Shown here piece by piece: positions 43,445 to 55,539 of a DNA stretch of 64,000 bases. The first letter of the stretch is position 1. Each line of letters begins with the position of its first letter. The stretch is taken from positions 60,700,907 through 60,764,906 of the forward strand of contig CM054115.1 in NCBI GenBank assembly GCA_028673005.1. The letters run 5' to 3'. The translations under genes were made by a program, and so were the position numbers. The notes below the pieces were generated by a model. It was not told where the DNA came from. It searched no databases and saw nothing but the letters and a program-made list of their open reading frames with translations. The stretch comes from Tanypteryx hageni. Taxonomy: Eukaryota > Arthropoda > Insecta > Odonata > Petaluridae.

Positions 43445-45440
43445 TTCTATACAGGGAAAAGAAAAATGCTCGAATGTTTTAAGAATACATTGCTAATAAC
43501 AGATATGTATTCATTAAGAACTTTTTAATAAATTTTAAGCTTTACTGTCCATGCAGTGTAGATGTATAACACAGAATGGAACCAAGGGACTGGAGTGTTA
43601 CTTTATTTTTGTGCAGCCATATTTGCATTTCTTTAAATGAAATAATAAGAATGTCTTTCTGATGCACTTAGAAAGGTCTCTACTAATATACCTGGGTGAT
43701 CATGCTTGGTATGTTTGGATTCTTCATAACCAGCACCATATGTTTGCTCTCATGTATCTGTCAGAGCGTGACTGATGATTGAAAGGGTCTCGAAAGCCTT
43801 GAGGTTGTTAGGTCCTTTTTCCATCAGCATCTTTCTGGTTTACAAAGGAAGAGAGTAATGAAGTTTTTGGGATGGTATATTTTGCTTTTATTTTAGAGAT
43901 TTGAGCCACTTCGTTAACGTTTTGAACATTCATTCTTGGTCAATTTTTACCTGACAACATTTTCAAGTCTTATTTTTTCATATTATTTTTCCTTAGAAGT
44001 GTTGTAAAAATTTATAGAACAATGGATTTACTTTTAGGAAGAAACTCGGATGCAGAAAAAAATAAATTACAATAGAGTGGGCGTGATGGTGAAAAAATAT
44101 GCCTGTCCTCGCATCAATCGGTCAAGTACACGTCTTCTCTGCACAATAAATTTGATTTTGCATAATTATTGCATTAAGAACAAATAAATTCTTTAAGGTA
44201 TATAGAAGAGAAAACCTTTGCCTTTCACAATTAAAAAACTATTTGAAAATTGATCAAAAACTCTTCTCAAAAGTATAAATTAAAACAAGCGCAGCATGGG
44301 TTGATACCCTGCACTGAGGTCGGCAGCATGTGAATAAATCTAGGTTGGCGCTGAAGGGTTAATAGGACTGCCGAGTGCACGTAGAGAACATTTAATTTTG
44401 CTATACAATTTTTGAAGCAATTATTTATGTATTAGACCATCCTTATTTACTTTCATGAATGAAGTTTACTTAAAACATTGCATTAAGGCTTGGTAGTTTT
44501 CGGTGTTTATTTTCTTAAAATTAGATTTTTAAAATTGTTTGTTTTTCCTAAAAATTGGCAACGAATATTGGTTTATTTTAATAAATTTAATTAGATTTGG
44601 TAGTTTTCGATATTTATATTTCTTAATAAGCAACCACCAATATCAATTATTTTTACTAAAAATTGAGGACAAATATCAATGTTTATTTTAATACATATTA
44701 TCAATTTTTATCAATAAAAATTACAAAAACTGGTTTTTTCTACTACTAAAACTTTATATATTAAAATAAGACTCATGCCGGATTTTTTGTTACTCCCTAA
44801 ACTTTGGTGAATGCGTTGTTGTCTGCACCCACCAACCTGGAAACACTAGTTTTTCAGAATAAATAAAGTAAATTTTACTCTTATTCAAGAAATCATGACC
44901 ATTCAATAACAAAATTAGTTTGACATTAATATAATGCACAACCAAATAAATTGATGAATATTTTGAAAAAAAATCTATTTTGTTGAGTGACAAACGATGG
45001 CAAGTATACAACAAAGCCCAAAGTATGAATATTGATAGATGCCGCAGCATTGCGAGAAAGATACGTTTGTTTGGTGATACATAGGCCTAGAGTACTTTGC
45101 CTAATATTATAAAAACATTTTATGTAACTCATTTTTCTATGCCTTTGACTAATTTACTCATTTCATAGAAAAAATTGCTATTTATGAATTTCTATTAACC
45201 ATGTAAAAAGTTTGAATTAGATATTGATAATAGTTACCAATTTTCATGAGGTAGCTTGCCATGATCACTTTTAAAATTAATAATAGGTAGAGACTAATGT
45301 TCCCTCTAAGCTGTGCATGGACAGTCTGTAAGGCCAGTGCACATGAGCAAAATTTGTGCACAAATATCAATAATGAGGTCAGGCTCAACCCTGTGGAATT
45401 TACTCGTCATGAAAAAAAGAACTTGGTTACTTCCACTAAT
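43445..45440. other. Intergenic, mostly unrecognised
   Basis: AT-rich. A short segment at 45298-45320 (ATGTTCCCTCTAAGCTGTGC) resembles a hAT terminal region, without a partner end. No gene-like frame. Confidence 0.35.
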
Positions 45441-45779
45441 TTAATTTTAAATGACCGGTTTCACATAAGGTGATAAAATATAAAAATCGTTCCATATATA
45501 TATTGTAAAATAAAAGGGGGAGAGGGAGACAGGAGGGGTTACAAAGAAAATGAATGGAAGGTAATTGAATAAACAGTTAGGAAAAGGAAGGGGTTGGAAA
45601 AGAAGGTGAAAGCAACATAGTAGCAAAATGTTACTAAAAGTTACAAAAATTTGGTAAAAAGGCCAAAGACAACAATGTTGATACAAAGTATTTACAAAAT
45701 ATTCGGTAAGCTAAATAGAGGAGAATGATTGTGGAAATGTGTTCATTTAAGAGGAGCAAGTCTTCACAATTATCTCTAG

Positions 45780-46215
45780 CTGTTAATCCAATTTGCGACC
45801 TTGAATTTTAAAGTGGAGGAATTTAGGGTTGAAGGAACTATGATGATTGAGGTTTAAAAGATGTTTCACAAATTGAGAATTCAAATTATTTAAACGGAAG
45901 TATCGCTTATGCTCCTTAATCCTCTTGTCAAAACTCCTACCCGTTTATATACACCATTTCTTAATGACAACTGTATCGGATCTTTAGCATTAAGGAATAA
46001 TTTGGAAAAAGTAACTGGGGAGTGGCAAGCAGGTTTAAGGTTAGGAAAAAGGTTGGACAATTTATAAGAAATGTTTCCTAAAAATGGGAGTCTGCGCCAA
46101 CTAAGAGGTTTGGAGGTGAGATTAGGCGGAAAAGAAACAATTTTTTGGGAGGCAATAAGTAAATGTTTTTTAGAGATAATTTTATCGATTAAACCAGCTT
46201 TGTAGCCATTAGGTC
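45780..46215 (-). pseudogene. Penelope-like element relic (RT C-terminus and GIY-YIG nuclease)
   Basis: Minus-strand translation from 46211: NGYKAGLIDKIISKK, then LPFLGNISYKLSNLF, KPACHSPVTFSKLFLNAKDP, LRNGVY. After a frameshift near 45945: TGRSFDKRIKEHKRYFRLNN, SQFVKHLLNLNHHSSFNPKF. GVY...TGRSFxxRxxEH is the core of the GIY-YIG endonuclease that follows the RT in Penelope-like elements; the central YIG is lost at the frameshift. The T/C-rich minus-strand sequence down to about 45440 is probably its 3' region. Confidence 0.75.
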
Positions 46216-46520
46216 ATTCCCAATCTTCCCGTCATTTTTCTCATGATTTTCATTCTATGCTTCACCGCTTTCTTAGCGAGGGAAAAAGACCAGCATATTG
46301 ATTTGGCTTGTGATGGAGGACTACAATTTGGATTCAGCAAACTCGAAGAATTTTGGTTGAGGAGATCAGCTAAATATACCACTCTTTCTGACATAGCGTT
46401 GAAAATTCTAATCCCATTCTGCACGACTACTACTACTTCTATTATGCTGGTAATTAAACACAAAAATCGAACAAGAATGAACCTCGAACCGGACCTTCGC
46501 TGAAAGTTAACTAACATTGA
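46216..46520 (-). other. Open frame upstream of the Penelope relic, unassigned
   Basis: About 100 codons on the minus strand (46517-46209) with no recognised motif. It may be a degraded part of the same element or a chance frame. Confidence 0.3.
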
Positions 46521-47099
46521 ACCAAATATTAAAATCTACATACATCCAAGCTCATCCATCACATTTACTGATTTTCTTTTAAGTATGATAAAGGCAAAAA
46601 AATAATTTTCAGTACTACCTATTTTATCTGCGTACCTTATTATTTTTAAAATGCCTCTTTAATTAGTCAAGATTTTTTTAAGTTCATACTTGTGGTACGA
46701 AGAAATTTTGCCATGTTTTTGGTGGTACGTGAAAAGAAAAGTTTGGGAACTGCTGCTGTAAGGTATGATTTGTATGGCATCCATCTCCACTTTCCTCCTT
46801 CCCAAAAAAATAAAAATTCTGGCCCTGAGGTGCACATCCTCAAGGTCTCATTAGTAAGTGTAACAATTTGGTGTTTTAGAAATACTCGCTACACACAGAC
46901 ACACCACCTTTTGTTAATATAGTTTATTTTGATATACTGATAACTTCATTTCTTTACTCGCATCTTCATAAACACTGAAAAACTGAGTTGCTTTTAACTC
47001 ATTGACCCCCTTGCAGCTTGGTAGAGTTAGACAAGTAAATTCTGGAGATGCATATTAAGTGGTGAAAAAGTTGTCTTAATTTAACTTCTAGAGAGTTAA

Positions 47100-47570
47100 C
47101 TGCTCATCTTGATCTTTCTGAGTGATTGTTTTTAAAATTATAATGTATGGCTTGAAAGCTCCTAGTATGAAGGTAACCTTTATGTAATTTAATGGAAATA
47201 TTATCAGGTCATTTTCAGGGAAATATTTAGCATTATCATTGGAAATCTTCTATTGATATGGGCAGATTCAGGATAAAATCTCTCCATGCCAATTGAGTGA
47301 CGAGGAAAAATCTGCTGGAAGTGAGAAGCTAAAATTTTGTCATAAGCAATGTGTATAAAACTATATAATAGATTACCAGCTGAAATTAAGATAATCAGGA
47401 GTCTGCCTATATTTAAAAAACTGTTCTTGACTTCCTTATAACAAAATGTTATTATAGAATTGATGAATTTATGTAACTTATTATTATTATTATTTTTTGA
47501 CGTGTCCTATGCATTATATACTATGTAGTGTCTTTTGGACAAATAAAGTATTGTATTGTATCACAAGCAG
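47100..47570 (+). mobile_element. 5'-truncated LINE 3' end, (ATTGT)n tail
   Basis: Translation near 47350 gives CIKLYNRLPAEIKIIRSLPI, FKKLF, parallel to IKFYNALPAAIKEVSSLQLF, KKH of the LINE at 52808-54978. The 3' part TCCTATGCATTATATAC, TGTCTTTTGGACAAATAAAG matches that element's 3' end (TTCTATGCATTATTTTG, TGTCTTTTTGAACAAATAAA). It ends in TATTGTATTGTAT. Confidence 0.7.
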
Positions 47571-47950
47571 TTAGACCACAATCCACATAAAGAACTCGGC
47601 TCTACCATATCTGCAGAGAACATTTCATCTACCCATTGTACAAAGAACATTAAAATTTTTTAATGTTTCAGGAACTTAACTGCATTAGGAAGTTAATGTG
47701 TAATGAATAAAAATAATTTTCTTTTAGTTAAGATGTATCTTACAAGTAATAAAATGCAATGAAATTAAGAATGGTACTTTATTATGCATAAGGAATGATA
47801 ATGTAATTGATGTAATAAATGCTACTTATTCTGCTGTGTACTGTTAAAGAATAAATGAATGGTTATCGATAATGTTTGTTTTAAAACTATGTACCTACTT
47901 TATGAAAGCAAGTGTAGTTTTCTTATAGCTTAGAAGGTATTATTTGAGGG

Positions 47951-48753
47951 ATAAGACACAGCACTCTTTAAGAGAGTCGAGCTTTATAAGACACAGCACT
48001 CTTTAAGAGAGTCGAGCTTTATAAGACACAGCACTCTTTAAGAGAGTCGAGCTTTATAAGACACAGCACTCTTTAAGAGAGTCGAGCTTTATAAGACACA
48101 GCACTCTTTAAGAGAGTCGAGCTTTATAAGACACAGCACTCTTTAAGAGAGTCGAGCTTTATAAGACACAGCACTCTTTAAGAGAGTCGAGCTTTATAAG
48201 ACACAGCACTCTTTAAGAGAGTCGAGCTTTATAAGACACAGCACTCTTTAAGAGAGTCGAGCTTTATAAGACACAGCACTCTTTAAGAGAGTCGAGCTTT
48301 ATAAGACACAGCACTCTTTAAGAGAGTCGAGCTTTATAAGACACAGCACTCTTTAAGAGAGTCGAGCTTTATAAGACACAGCACTCTTTAAGAGAGTCGA
48401 GCTTTATAAGACACAGCACTCTTTAAGAGAGTCGAGCTTTATAAGACACAGCACTCTTTAAGAGAGTCGAGCTTTATAAGACACAGCACTCTTTAAGAGA
48501 GTCGAGCTTTATAAGACACAGCACTCTTTAAGAGAGTCGAGCTTTATAAGACACAGCACTCTTTAAGAGAGTCGAGCTTTATAAGACACAGCACTCTTTA
48601 AGAGAGTCGAGCTTTATAAGACACAGCACTCTTTAAGAGAGTCGAGCTTTATAAGACACAGCACTCTTTAAGAGAGTCGAGCTTTATAAGACACAGCACT
48701 CTTTAAGAGAGTCGAGCTTTATAAGACACAGCACTCTTTAAGAGAGTCGAGCT
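47951..48753. repeat. 35-bp tandem array, 23 identical copies
   Basis: The unit starts ATAAGACACAGCACTCTTTA and continues AGAGAGTCGAGCTTT. 22 complete units and a last unit of 33 bp; no substitution was seen. Each unit contains a small hairpin ACTCT-TTAAG-AGAGT. Flanks carry AGAAGGTA (left, about 47933-47940) and TACCTTCT (right, 48753-48760) in inverted orientation. There are no spacers, so it is not a CRISPR. Confidence 0.95.
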
Positions 48754-48939
48754 ACCTTCTCAAAAGTCAGTCCAGATAAGGACTTCTTCTCGGGGCAGAG
48801 GGTGACTTGGAAAAAATTACAATTTATTTGAAATGATATTTTTAATCCCACATTTATTTATATAATTATTTACATATTTCTATCAACAGCTATATCCCAA
48901 TTTTCAACAGAATATAGGAGTATGTAGCATCAGGTCCTG

Positions 48940-48966
48940 GTCTCTCTCTCTCTCTCTCTCTCTCTG
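48940..48966. repeat. (TC)n microsatellite
   Basis: Pure TC dinucleotide run of about 26 bp. Nothing else is recognised in 48790-49520. Confidence 0.9.
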
Positions 48967-49526
48967 AGCAGCATTGCAGAGTCGGAATGGATACCAGAGC
49001 TGACAATGTTTCATAGAATTTCTGCAACCTCCCTCCAGGTCTCTGAAACAAAGGAATCCTTTAATTTTTAATGATGCTACAGTACCACTTTTCCTCATTA
49101 TGCTATAAGCTCATTTTGAACATTTTTCAACAATGAATTGGATTACAAACAGTGAATGAACCAAGTGCTGGTATCATTGCCCGAGTTGCCCTCTAAGTGT
49201 TGGCACTCTTTCATGTCTCTCTATTTAGATAAGCACATGTTCAACCTGCTTATAATTTCTAATGTAGGTTTTCATTGAAAACCATACTATTTTAACGTAA
49301 CAGTAACTTCTTTTTATAGGAAAATAACCATTTTTGGTAACAACAATTTACAAGAGTGTTAAGTAGTTACATAGCCAAACAAGCTATTAATTTGATGACA
49401 TCTATCACAACTAACTGAAAATATAAATATTTATAATGCAAATATAAATAATTAGACGTAGAGGCTAGCAAATAGATAACACGTTTGAGTTTTCAACATT
49501 TACTTATTCATATATATTTATATAAA

Positions 49527-49925
49527 AGATATCGGAGATGGCAAAAAAACGTGCCCTAAGTTTTTAGAAATTTTCCAGAAAAAAGGGGTGACAGATAAGG
49601 CTAGAGAAAATTGGACAAAAGAAAAATGTGATGAAATAAAACAAATGGAGAAGTTAGGATGGGTGTGATATGATGTACGCTAGGGCACTGGAATTATAAG
49701 ATAAGAAGTCTAATGGATTTCGTGATAAAGGAATTATGAATACGGATGGGAAGAAACCAAGGATGTAGCACAAGTATGGGAAGAATACATAATGGATCGG
49801 CAAAAAAAAACTCGTAGATGAAGAAAACATTGAAGAAGACAACTTAGAACGAAGTATTACGGAGAGTGAAGTAGAAAAAGCAATAGTGGAACTAAAGAAA
49901 GAAAGCCACAGGCAGCTCAAAGTAA
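49527..49925 (+). mobile_element. LINE fragment, pre-RT region, copy A
   Basis: Encodes ARENWTKEKCDEIKQMEKLG then degraded frame to EVEKAIVELKK, the region just upstream of RT. It is nearly identical to 51484-51790 of the neighbouring copy. It breaks off at GCCACAGGCAGC, exactly where the other copy continues into GATGAAATACCGGCTG. Confidence 0.7.
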
Positions 49926-50384
49926 ATAAATCAGTCCTCCGTATTTCTGGGGGTTGCCTGCGTTCCTAAATTCCCAAGTACTGCTGGATAAAATCGGATT
50001 TCATAGCGCTGCTAAGACAATTGAACCATCTCACGATAAAATTAGTTAAAATCCGAAAAAGGAGTACTATCAGATCTTCATCCGATCTAAATTTAACTAC
50101 CGCGGTTAGCATCATTGTCAAATTTCACGCATTTCTAAATGTATGTAATTTTGCAATAGATAATTTAGGATCGTATAACTTGAAATGTGAATGTTTTCTA
50201 TTAGACACCAGTCTAATCACTTATATTGTCGAAGTACGTTCTATGTGTTCCTTGAATATTGCGGCAGACAAATGTTACTCAGCCGACTCCCCATTTACCT
50301 AACAGCTCCCTCCCCTCCAGCCGTTTGCCCTCTGAAGGCCGCCTGGAGGGAAAGTTGCCTGAACTTATTTCCTGCTTCTCTACG

Positions 50385-50665
50385 TCGACTCGGTTGGCGG
50401 AGTGGGTAAGGTACCTGCCCCCCAATGCCGAGGAAGCGGGTTCGATTCCAACGGTGGAATCGTGCGCTCAAGTGGAGCTAGGCTGAAAAAAGCGCCGTCG
50501 AGAACAGTTAGTTTACGGCCGCCCATAGGACGGCGGTCTTTTTTCAGCCTATCGATTCCACCGTTGTAATCGGCCCGCTTCTGCATTGGTTGGGCGGGAC
50601 TTGCCCACGTCGCTACCTGAGTTGGCCTCTGTGGCGGGGTTTTGCATCCAGTAATAAAGCAATTA
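50385..50665. mobile_element. Convergent tRNA-like inverted pair (SINE foldback)
   Basis: Left arm (plus) has A box TGGCGGAGTGG at 50395-50405 and B box GGTTCGATTCC at 50439-50449. The sequence 50422-50500 (CCAATGC, AAGCGGG, AACGGTGGAATCG, TAGGCTGAAAAAAG, GCCGTCG) is repeated inverted at 50531-50589. The right arm reads as a second, more diverged tRNA-like head on the minus strand (AGAGGCCAACTCAGGTAGCG). Loop about 30 bp. Unlike the 25-kb palindrome, the heads point inward. Confidence 0.6.
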
Positions 50666-50734
50666 ATTACCTACTATTTTTCCAGCATACCGGGGAAGGA
50701 AATATTATCGGAAAAAATTACATCGTAGAAGAAA

Positions 50735-50870
50735 AAATCGGAGACGGCATAAAGCGGCCTAGAAAAATTCGGATTCTAAAAAAGTACTCCAAAAATGTCG
50801 GAAACGGAAAAAAATCGGAGACGGCAAAAAGCGGCCTAGAAAAAATTTGGACTTCAAAAAACGGACCCTA
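50735..50870. repeat. Two-copy tandem duplication, about 77 bp
   Basis: ATCGGAGACGGCATAAAGCG and ATCGGAGACGGCAAAAAGCG blocks recur about 77 bp apart, each followed by GCCTAGAAAAA. A similar ATCGGAGATGGCAAAAAAAC lies at 49530, at the start of LINE copy A, suggesting this is the LINE's 5' side or flank. Confidence 0.6.
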
Positions 50871-51479
50871 AATAAACGTACTCGAAAAGTGAGAAAGGAC
50901 GCGGAAACGACAGGAACAATAAATAAGACGAAACTATAAATACAAATAGGCTATTGAAAATATATGGAAAAATAAATTAAGATAAATATAAGCGTTGGAA
51001 AAAATACTTAAATGATAAATCGGTAATAAAATATACCAAGGCGAAAATAAGATCGTTGCTCAGGCTTACTAAAGAATTTATAAAATTCACTTTGGTGCAA
51101 GTTTCTACTCATTTTATTCCCTTGGGCTAGTAGGGATAGATAAAATATTGACTACAAGTTTCATATAGCTATTCATTAAATTCTTTACAACTGGGGAAAG
51201 TTCCAACCCACTTTTTAGGCGTTCTTTACCAGAGAAGCGGAACGCCTTATTGGTAGGGTGATCAGGTTCTGGGGAAGACAAACCGGGATAATATAAGATC
51301 TTTAGTTTTTTTGTACCAAATAGATAGCTTGGCCATGATTTTCTTGAAATGTAGTGCATTATTTTTTAATTCTAACATTATGTGCACAAAATTATTACAG
51401 AAAATTGATGGGAACAAATATTTTGCAGTCATATTTACCGCGCCCCAAGTTTTTAGAAAAATTTCACCTAAGCATTTAG

Positions 51480-52540
51480 GGTAACGGATAAGGCTAGAGG
51501 AAATTGGACAAACGAAAAATTTGATGAAATAAAACAAATGGAGAAGTTAGGATGGTATGATATGATGTACGCTAGGGGCACTGGAATTAGAAGTCTAATG
51601 GAATTCATTGTAAAGGAATTATGAATACGGATGGGAAGATCTAGCACAGGTATGGGAAGAATACATTAAGGATCGGCAAAAATAGAACTGGAAGATGAGG
51701 AAAACTTAGGACCAAGTATTATGGAGAGCGAAGTAGAAAAAGCAATAGTGGAACTAAAGAAAGAGAAAGCCACAGGCAGCGATGAAATACCGGCTGAGGT
51801 ATTTCAAGTCATGGGATCAGAAGGACTAAAAGCCATTACAACATGGGCGAGTTGATTTCCTAGAAGTAACAATTATCCCTCTAAAGAAGAAGGCAATGCA
51901 GTGTAAAGACTGCAGAATGAAGATCGTCACGCGGATTCTTGATAAAAGGCAGAAGAAATGCTATGGGAAGATCAAGGACGAGGAACTAGAGATGCTATAG
52001 GGGTAGTTAGAATCATATCAGAAAGGGCAATAGAATACAGTCAAGATATCCGTGTATGTTTCGTAGACTGGCAGAAGGCCTTTGATAGAGTAAATTGGGT
52101 AAAGTTAATGAAGATATTAAAGGATATAGGTGTAGACTGGAAAGACAGGAGACTGATTAGGAATCTATATGTGAATCAAGTTGTAAAGGTCAGGTTTGAG
52201 AATGTGGACACCTGCGGAATAAGGAGGAGTAAGACAAGGCTGCTGCCTATTGCCAACCCTATTCAATATATATGGAGAAAGTCTAATGCAAGAAGCTTTA
52301 GAAGGCACAGGAGATTTCAAAATTGGAGGAAGGACTATAAGAACAGTAAAATACGTGGATCATCAATACTTCTAGGAAGGAACTCAAGAAAATGATAAAT
52401 AGACTAGTAATAACAGTTAGAAAATACGGTATGGAAATAAATACAGAAAAATCCAAGGTCATTCGAATATCAGGCAAAGAAGAAAATCTGAACATGAGTA
52501 TTTGAATTATTAACCGAAAAATATTCAAATGGATTATTTT
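51480..52540 (+). mobile_element. LINE relic with RT, copy B
   Basis: Pre-RT region then SDEIPAEVFQVMGSEGLKAI-like sequence near 51780 and an open frame (51958-52395) with GTRDAIGVVRIISERAIEYS, RVCFVDWQKAFDRVNWVKLM, ILKDIGVDWKDRRLIRNLYV. FVDxxKAFDRV is the RT palm motif with the first catalytic Asp. The frame breaks before YADD; thumb motif YGMEINTEKSKVIRISGKEE follows at about 52430-52490. Same clade as 18446-19480. Confidence 0.75.
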
Positions 52541-52807
52541 CAAAATTACACCACTTCTTGAGATAGTCAACTACCCTGCAGTAAACTTGAGTTGCACCGG
52601 AGAGGTGGTAACTATAGTTTTCATATTTTCGCATATTACTCCTAGGTTAATTGCATGACATTGCCGTAAGCAAATTAGAAGCTTACATACTAAAAATTAA
52701 TCGCAATATGTAATACCTAAGTCAAAAATGTTCATGTTAACCCAGAGAATTTTACCGTTGGCCCGGAGACAACTGCCAAAACCCAGAGAGGTGGCAACTC
52801 TATACAT

Positions 52808-54978
52808 ACCTCACTGATTATTTTAATGACAGCTTTAATTTATTTTATGACAAATTCTTGTACCTTTTCAATGTTACATTTCCAATAGTTCCAGCTAAAC
52901 CAAAGCCAAATTCTACACATGATTGGATCTCGCCTGAAATTCGTATGTTATCTGGCAACATCAAAAGACTTTTCTACAATGATAAGTATCTTGGTAATGA
53001 GAAAACCCACAGGCTGTATTCTGCTCTCAAAAAGCAGTACAGAAATCTCATCAAAATTAGTAAAAGAACCTTTAATGACTCAAAAATTATGAATGCACCC
53101 AATCATACCAAGGCAGCTTGGAAAATTATAAATGAAGTTACTGGTTCCACAAAATTGATGTCCTTGCCAGTGAAAAAAGGCATTGACTCAGATGAAATTA
53201 CAGACCCTTCACTCTTAGCAAATATTATCAACAGATTCTTCCTTGGTTTACCTCTCACACCTACTCCTGATGGCACAACTCGACATAATCCAGTCATAAG
53301 AACCAACTTCTCAAATACTGAGTCTATGTACCTCTGACCCTGTAATGAACTGGAATTATCCACTTACCTCTACAAAGTTGGCCTCAAGAACTCTGCTGAA
53401 TTAGATGATATCCCAGGTAAACTACTTAAAGCATGTCGAAAAACAATTATATCTCCACTTTTGTTCCTAATTAACCAGTCATTAAATCAAGGAATTTTCC
53501 CAGAAATTTTAAAAATCTCTAAGGTAATTCCCATCTATAAAAACAAGGGTGATAAAACTCAAATAACTACAGACCTATATCCCTTGTATCACAATTTTCC
53601 AAAATATTTGAATATGTTTTCTGTGCTAGACTACTGGAATTTCTTGAAAAATGTAACATCCTGTAAAGCTGCCAATTTGGATTTAGGAAAGGGAAATCCA
53701 CAGAGCAGGCTCTATTTTCTGCTATTAACTGCATCATAGAACAACTGAATATGAGAAATAGTACTCTGGGGGTTTTCTTTGATCTCAGTAAAGCCTTTGA
53801 TTCAGTTAATCATGATCTCCTATTGGCTAAGTGTGATAAGCTAGGTGTTAGAGGTGTGGCCTACAACTGGCTAAAATCTTACTTAATCGTCAGCAAACTG
53901 TCTCCATTTTCAAGGAAGGCAAAAAATATTTCTCTGACCCTAGTCTAGTACTCTCTGGTGTGCCACAGGGGTACATTTTAGGCCCTGTCCTCTTCCTAAT
54001 TTTTATTAATGACTTACCAGAGAACCTTATGAATAATGTGTGTAATAATGTTATCATGTATGCCGATGACGTGAATGTTTTAGTTTCCAATCCTATTGAC
54101 AAAACACTAGTAGACAGTAGCAGGGTGGTTTTGCAGGCAATGTCTGAGTGGTGTAAGGGCAATAGACTCTCCTTAAATGAAAGTAAAACACTGGCTATGT
54201 TTTTCTCCTCCTCGCATAAATGGTGCCTGAAATTTATACTCCTGCCTTGACCAAGATATGATGAGTTCTACTGAGGAGTTCAAATTTCTAGGTGTCTATA
54301 TTGACCCTCTACTGAAATGGTCTCATCATACTGACAAGTTATGTAAAAAGCTAAACTCTGTGTATTATATACTATCTGTCTTGAAGCACTCACTTAGTAC
54401 CAAGGTATTAAAAAAAGTATATTTTGCTTATTTCTATTCACGTGTTGCCTATGGCATTGTCCTCTGGGGCTCCTCCTCCCAATTAATTGAGGTTTTTAAG
54501 ATCCAGAAAAAGATTGTCAGGTCAATGTGCAATGCACAATTCAGAGCACACTGCAGGCCCCTATTCAGAAGATTAGGACTCTTGACTGTTCCCTCTATTT
54601 ATATATATAATGCTGTATTGTATGTGAGGCAAAACATGTCTGAATATGAGAAAAACAGTAATTTCCATAATTACAACACAAGAAGAAACGATGATCTCCA
54701 TGTTATACAACAAAACTTAAAAGTTTGCTCTCAAGGACCAAAAGCAAGATGCATTAAATTTTATAATGCTCTGCCTGCTGCAATCAAAGAAGTTAGCTCA
54801 CTCCAGTTATTCAAGAAGCATGTTCATGAGCTCCTAGTGACTAATTGTCTTTACAATATTAGCGATTTTACGTCTGGTGCTTGAGATAGTTTGTGTTTTT
54901 GTCCCCTTTTTAATGTTTTTGATGTGTTCTATGCATTATTTTGTAATGTCTTTTTGAACAAATAAACTTATCTTATCT
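52808..54978 (+). mobile_element. Jockey-like LINE, 5'-truncated, several frameshifts
   Basis: From about 52816 it reads DYFNDSFNLFYDKFLYLFNV, then TFPIVP and the pre-RT domain; then [35 protein letters not shown] (first catalytic Asp); GVPQG-equivalent before LGPVLFLIFINDLPENL; and MYADDVNVLV (YADD box). A 208-codon frame (54258-54884) carries FKFLGVYIDPLLKWSHHTDK and the C-terminal AHCRPLFRRLGLLTVPSIYI region. The 3' end is ACAAATAAACTTATCTTATC. At least four frameshifts or stops, so inactive. Confidence 0.8.
54258..54884 (+). pseudogene. Jockey-like LINE RT thumb and C-terminal domain
   Basis: The longest intact piece of the LINE above: 208 codons from MMSSTEEFKFLGVYIDPLLK to a TGA at 54882. 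The first residues follow the YADD-containing frame (53960-54250) after a short shift. The C-terminal fifth (KARCIKFYNALPAAIKEVSS) is a conserved LINE tail shared with the copy at 47.3 kb. Confidence 0.75.
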
Positions 54979-54984
54979 TATACT

Positions 54985-55500
54985 ATTTTAATTCAGTTCA
55001 TCAAATCAAATTGATTCTGACGAGCTTCTAAAGATGTTAAATTAAGAAAACTCATCAATCCTTCATAGTCAATCTCCTCTGTCAGAATATTTATTTTACT
55101 AGCTATTAGTCTGAAAAATCTGTGTTGTACTTGCTCCAATTTAGTAATATGTACTTTATATGTAGGTGACCAAATGGTTGTAGCAAATTCCAGCTGACTG
55201 CGCACCAAGGACAATATAAAACTTTTAGTGCATAACAATTATAAAAACTTTAATATTTCTGTTTATAAAGCCTAACATTTATAAGCTTTATAATTATACT
55301 ATTAATATGAGGACTACAAGTTATGGATGAATCCAAAAATACTCCTAGATCACGAACAACATTAACCTTTGGTATAATTTCTCCGTTTATCTTATAATCA
55401 AAACTTAGGGGATTCTTGGTTCGACTAAAAGAAATATAAGAACATTTTTTAACATTAACAAACAAAGGAGATGCAAAATATATTCTTGTTTCCAATGTTA
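54985..55500 (-). mobile_element. Second LINE fragment, tail-to-tail with the jockey-like copy
   Basis: Minus strand encodes NVKKCSYISFSRTKNPLSFD, GEIIPKVNVVRDLGVFLDSS, then after a frame change LVRSQLEFATTIWSPTYKVH, KLEQVQHRFFRLIASK. VRDLGVxLD and LVRSxLEYxxxVWxPxxxxxIxxLExVQxRFxR are RT thumb/C-terminal motifs of jockey/I-type LINEs. A family distinct from its plus-strand neighbour. Confidence 0.75.
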
Positions 55501-55539
55501 CTCATTTAGATATATCAAGAAAATGAGAAAAAATTGAAT

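Noticed and set aside
47951..48753. CRISPR-like appearance of the 35-bp repeat
   Set aside because: Units are directly adjacent with no spacers, and the context is a eukaryotic genome.
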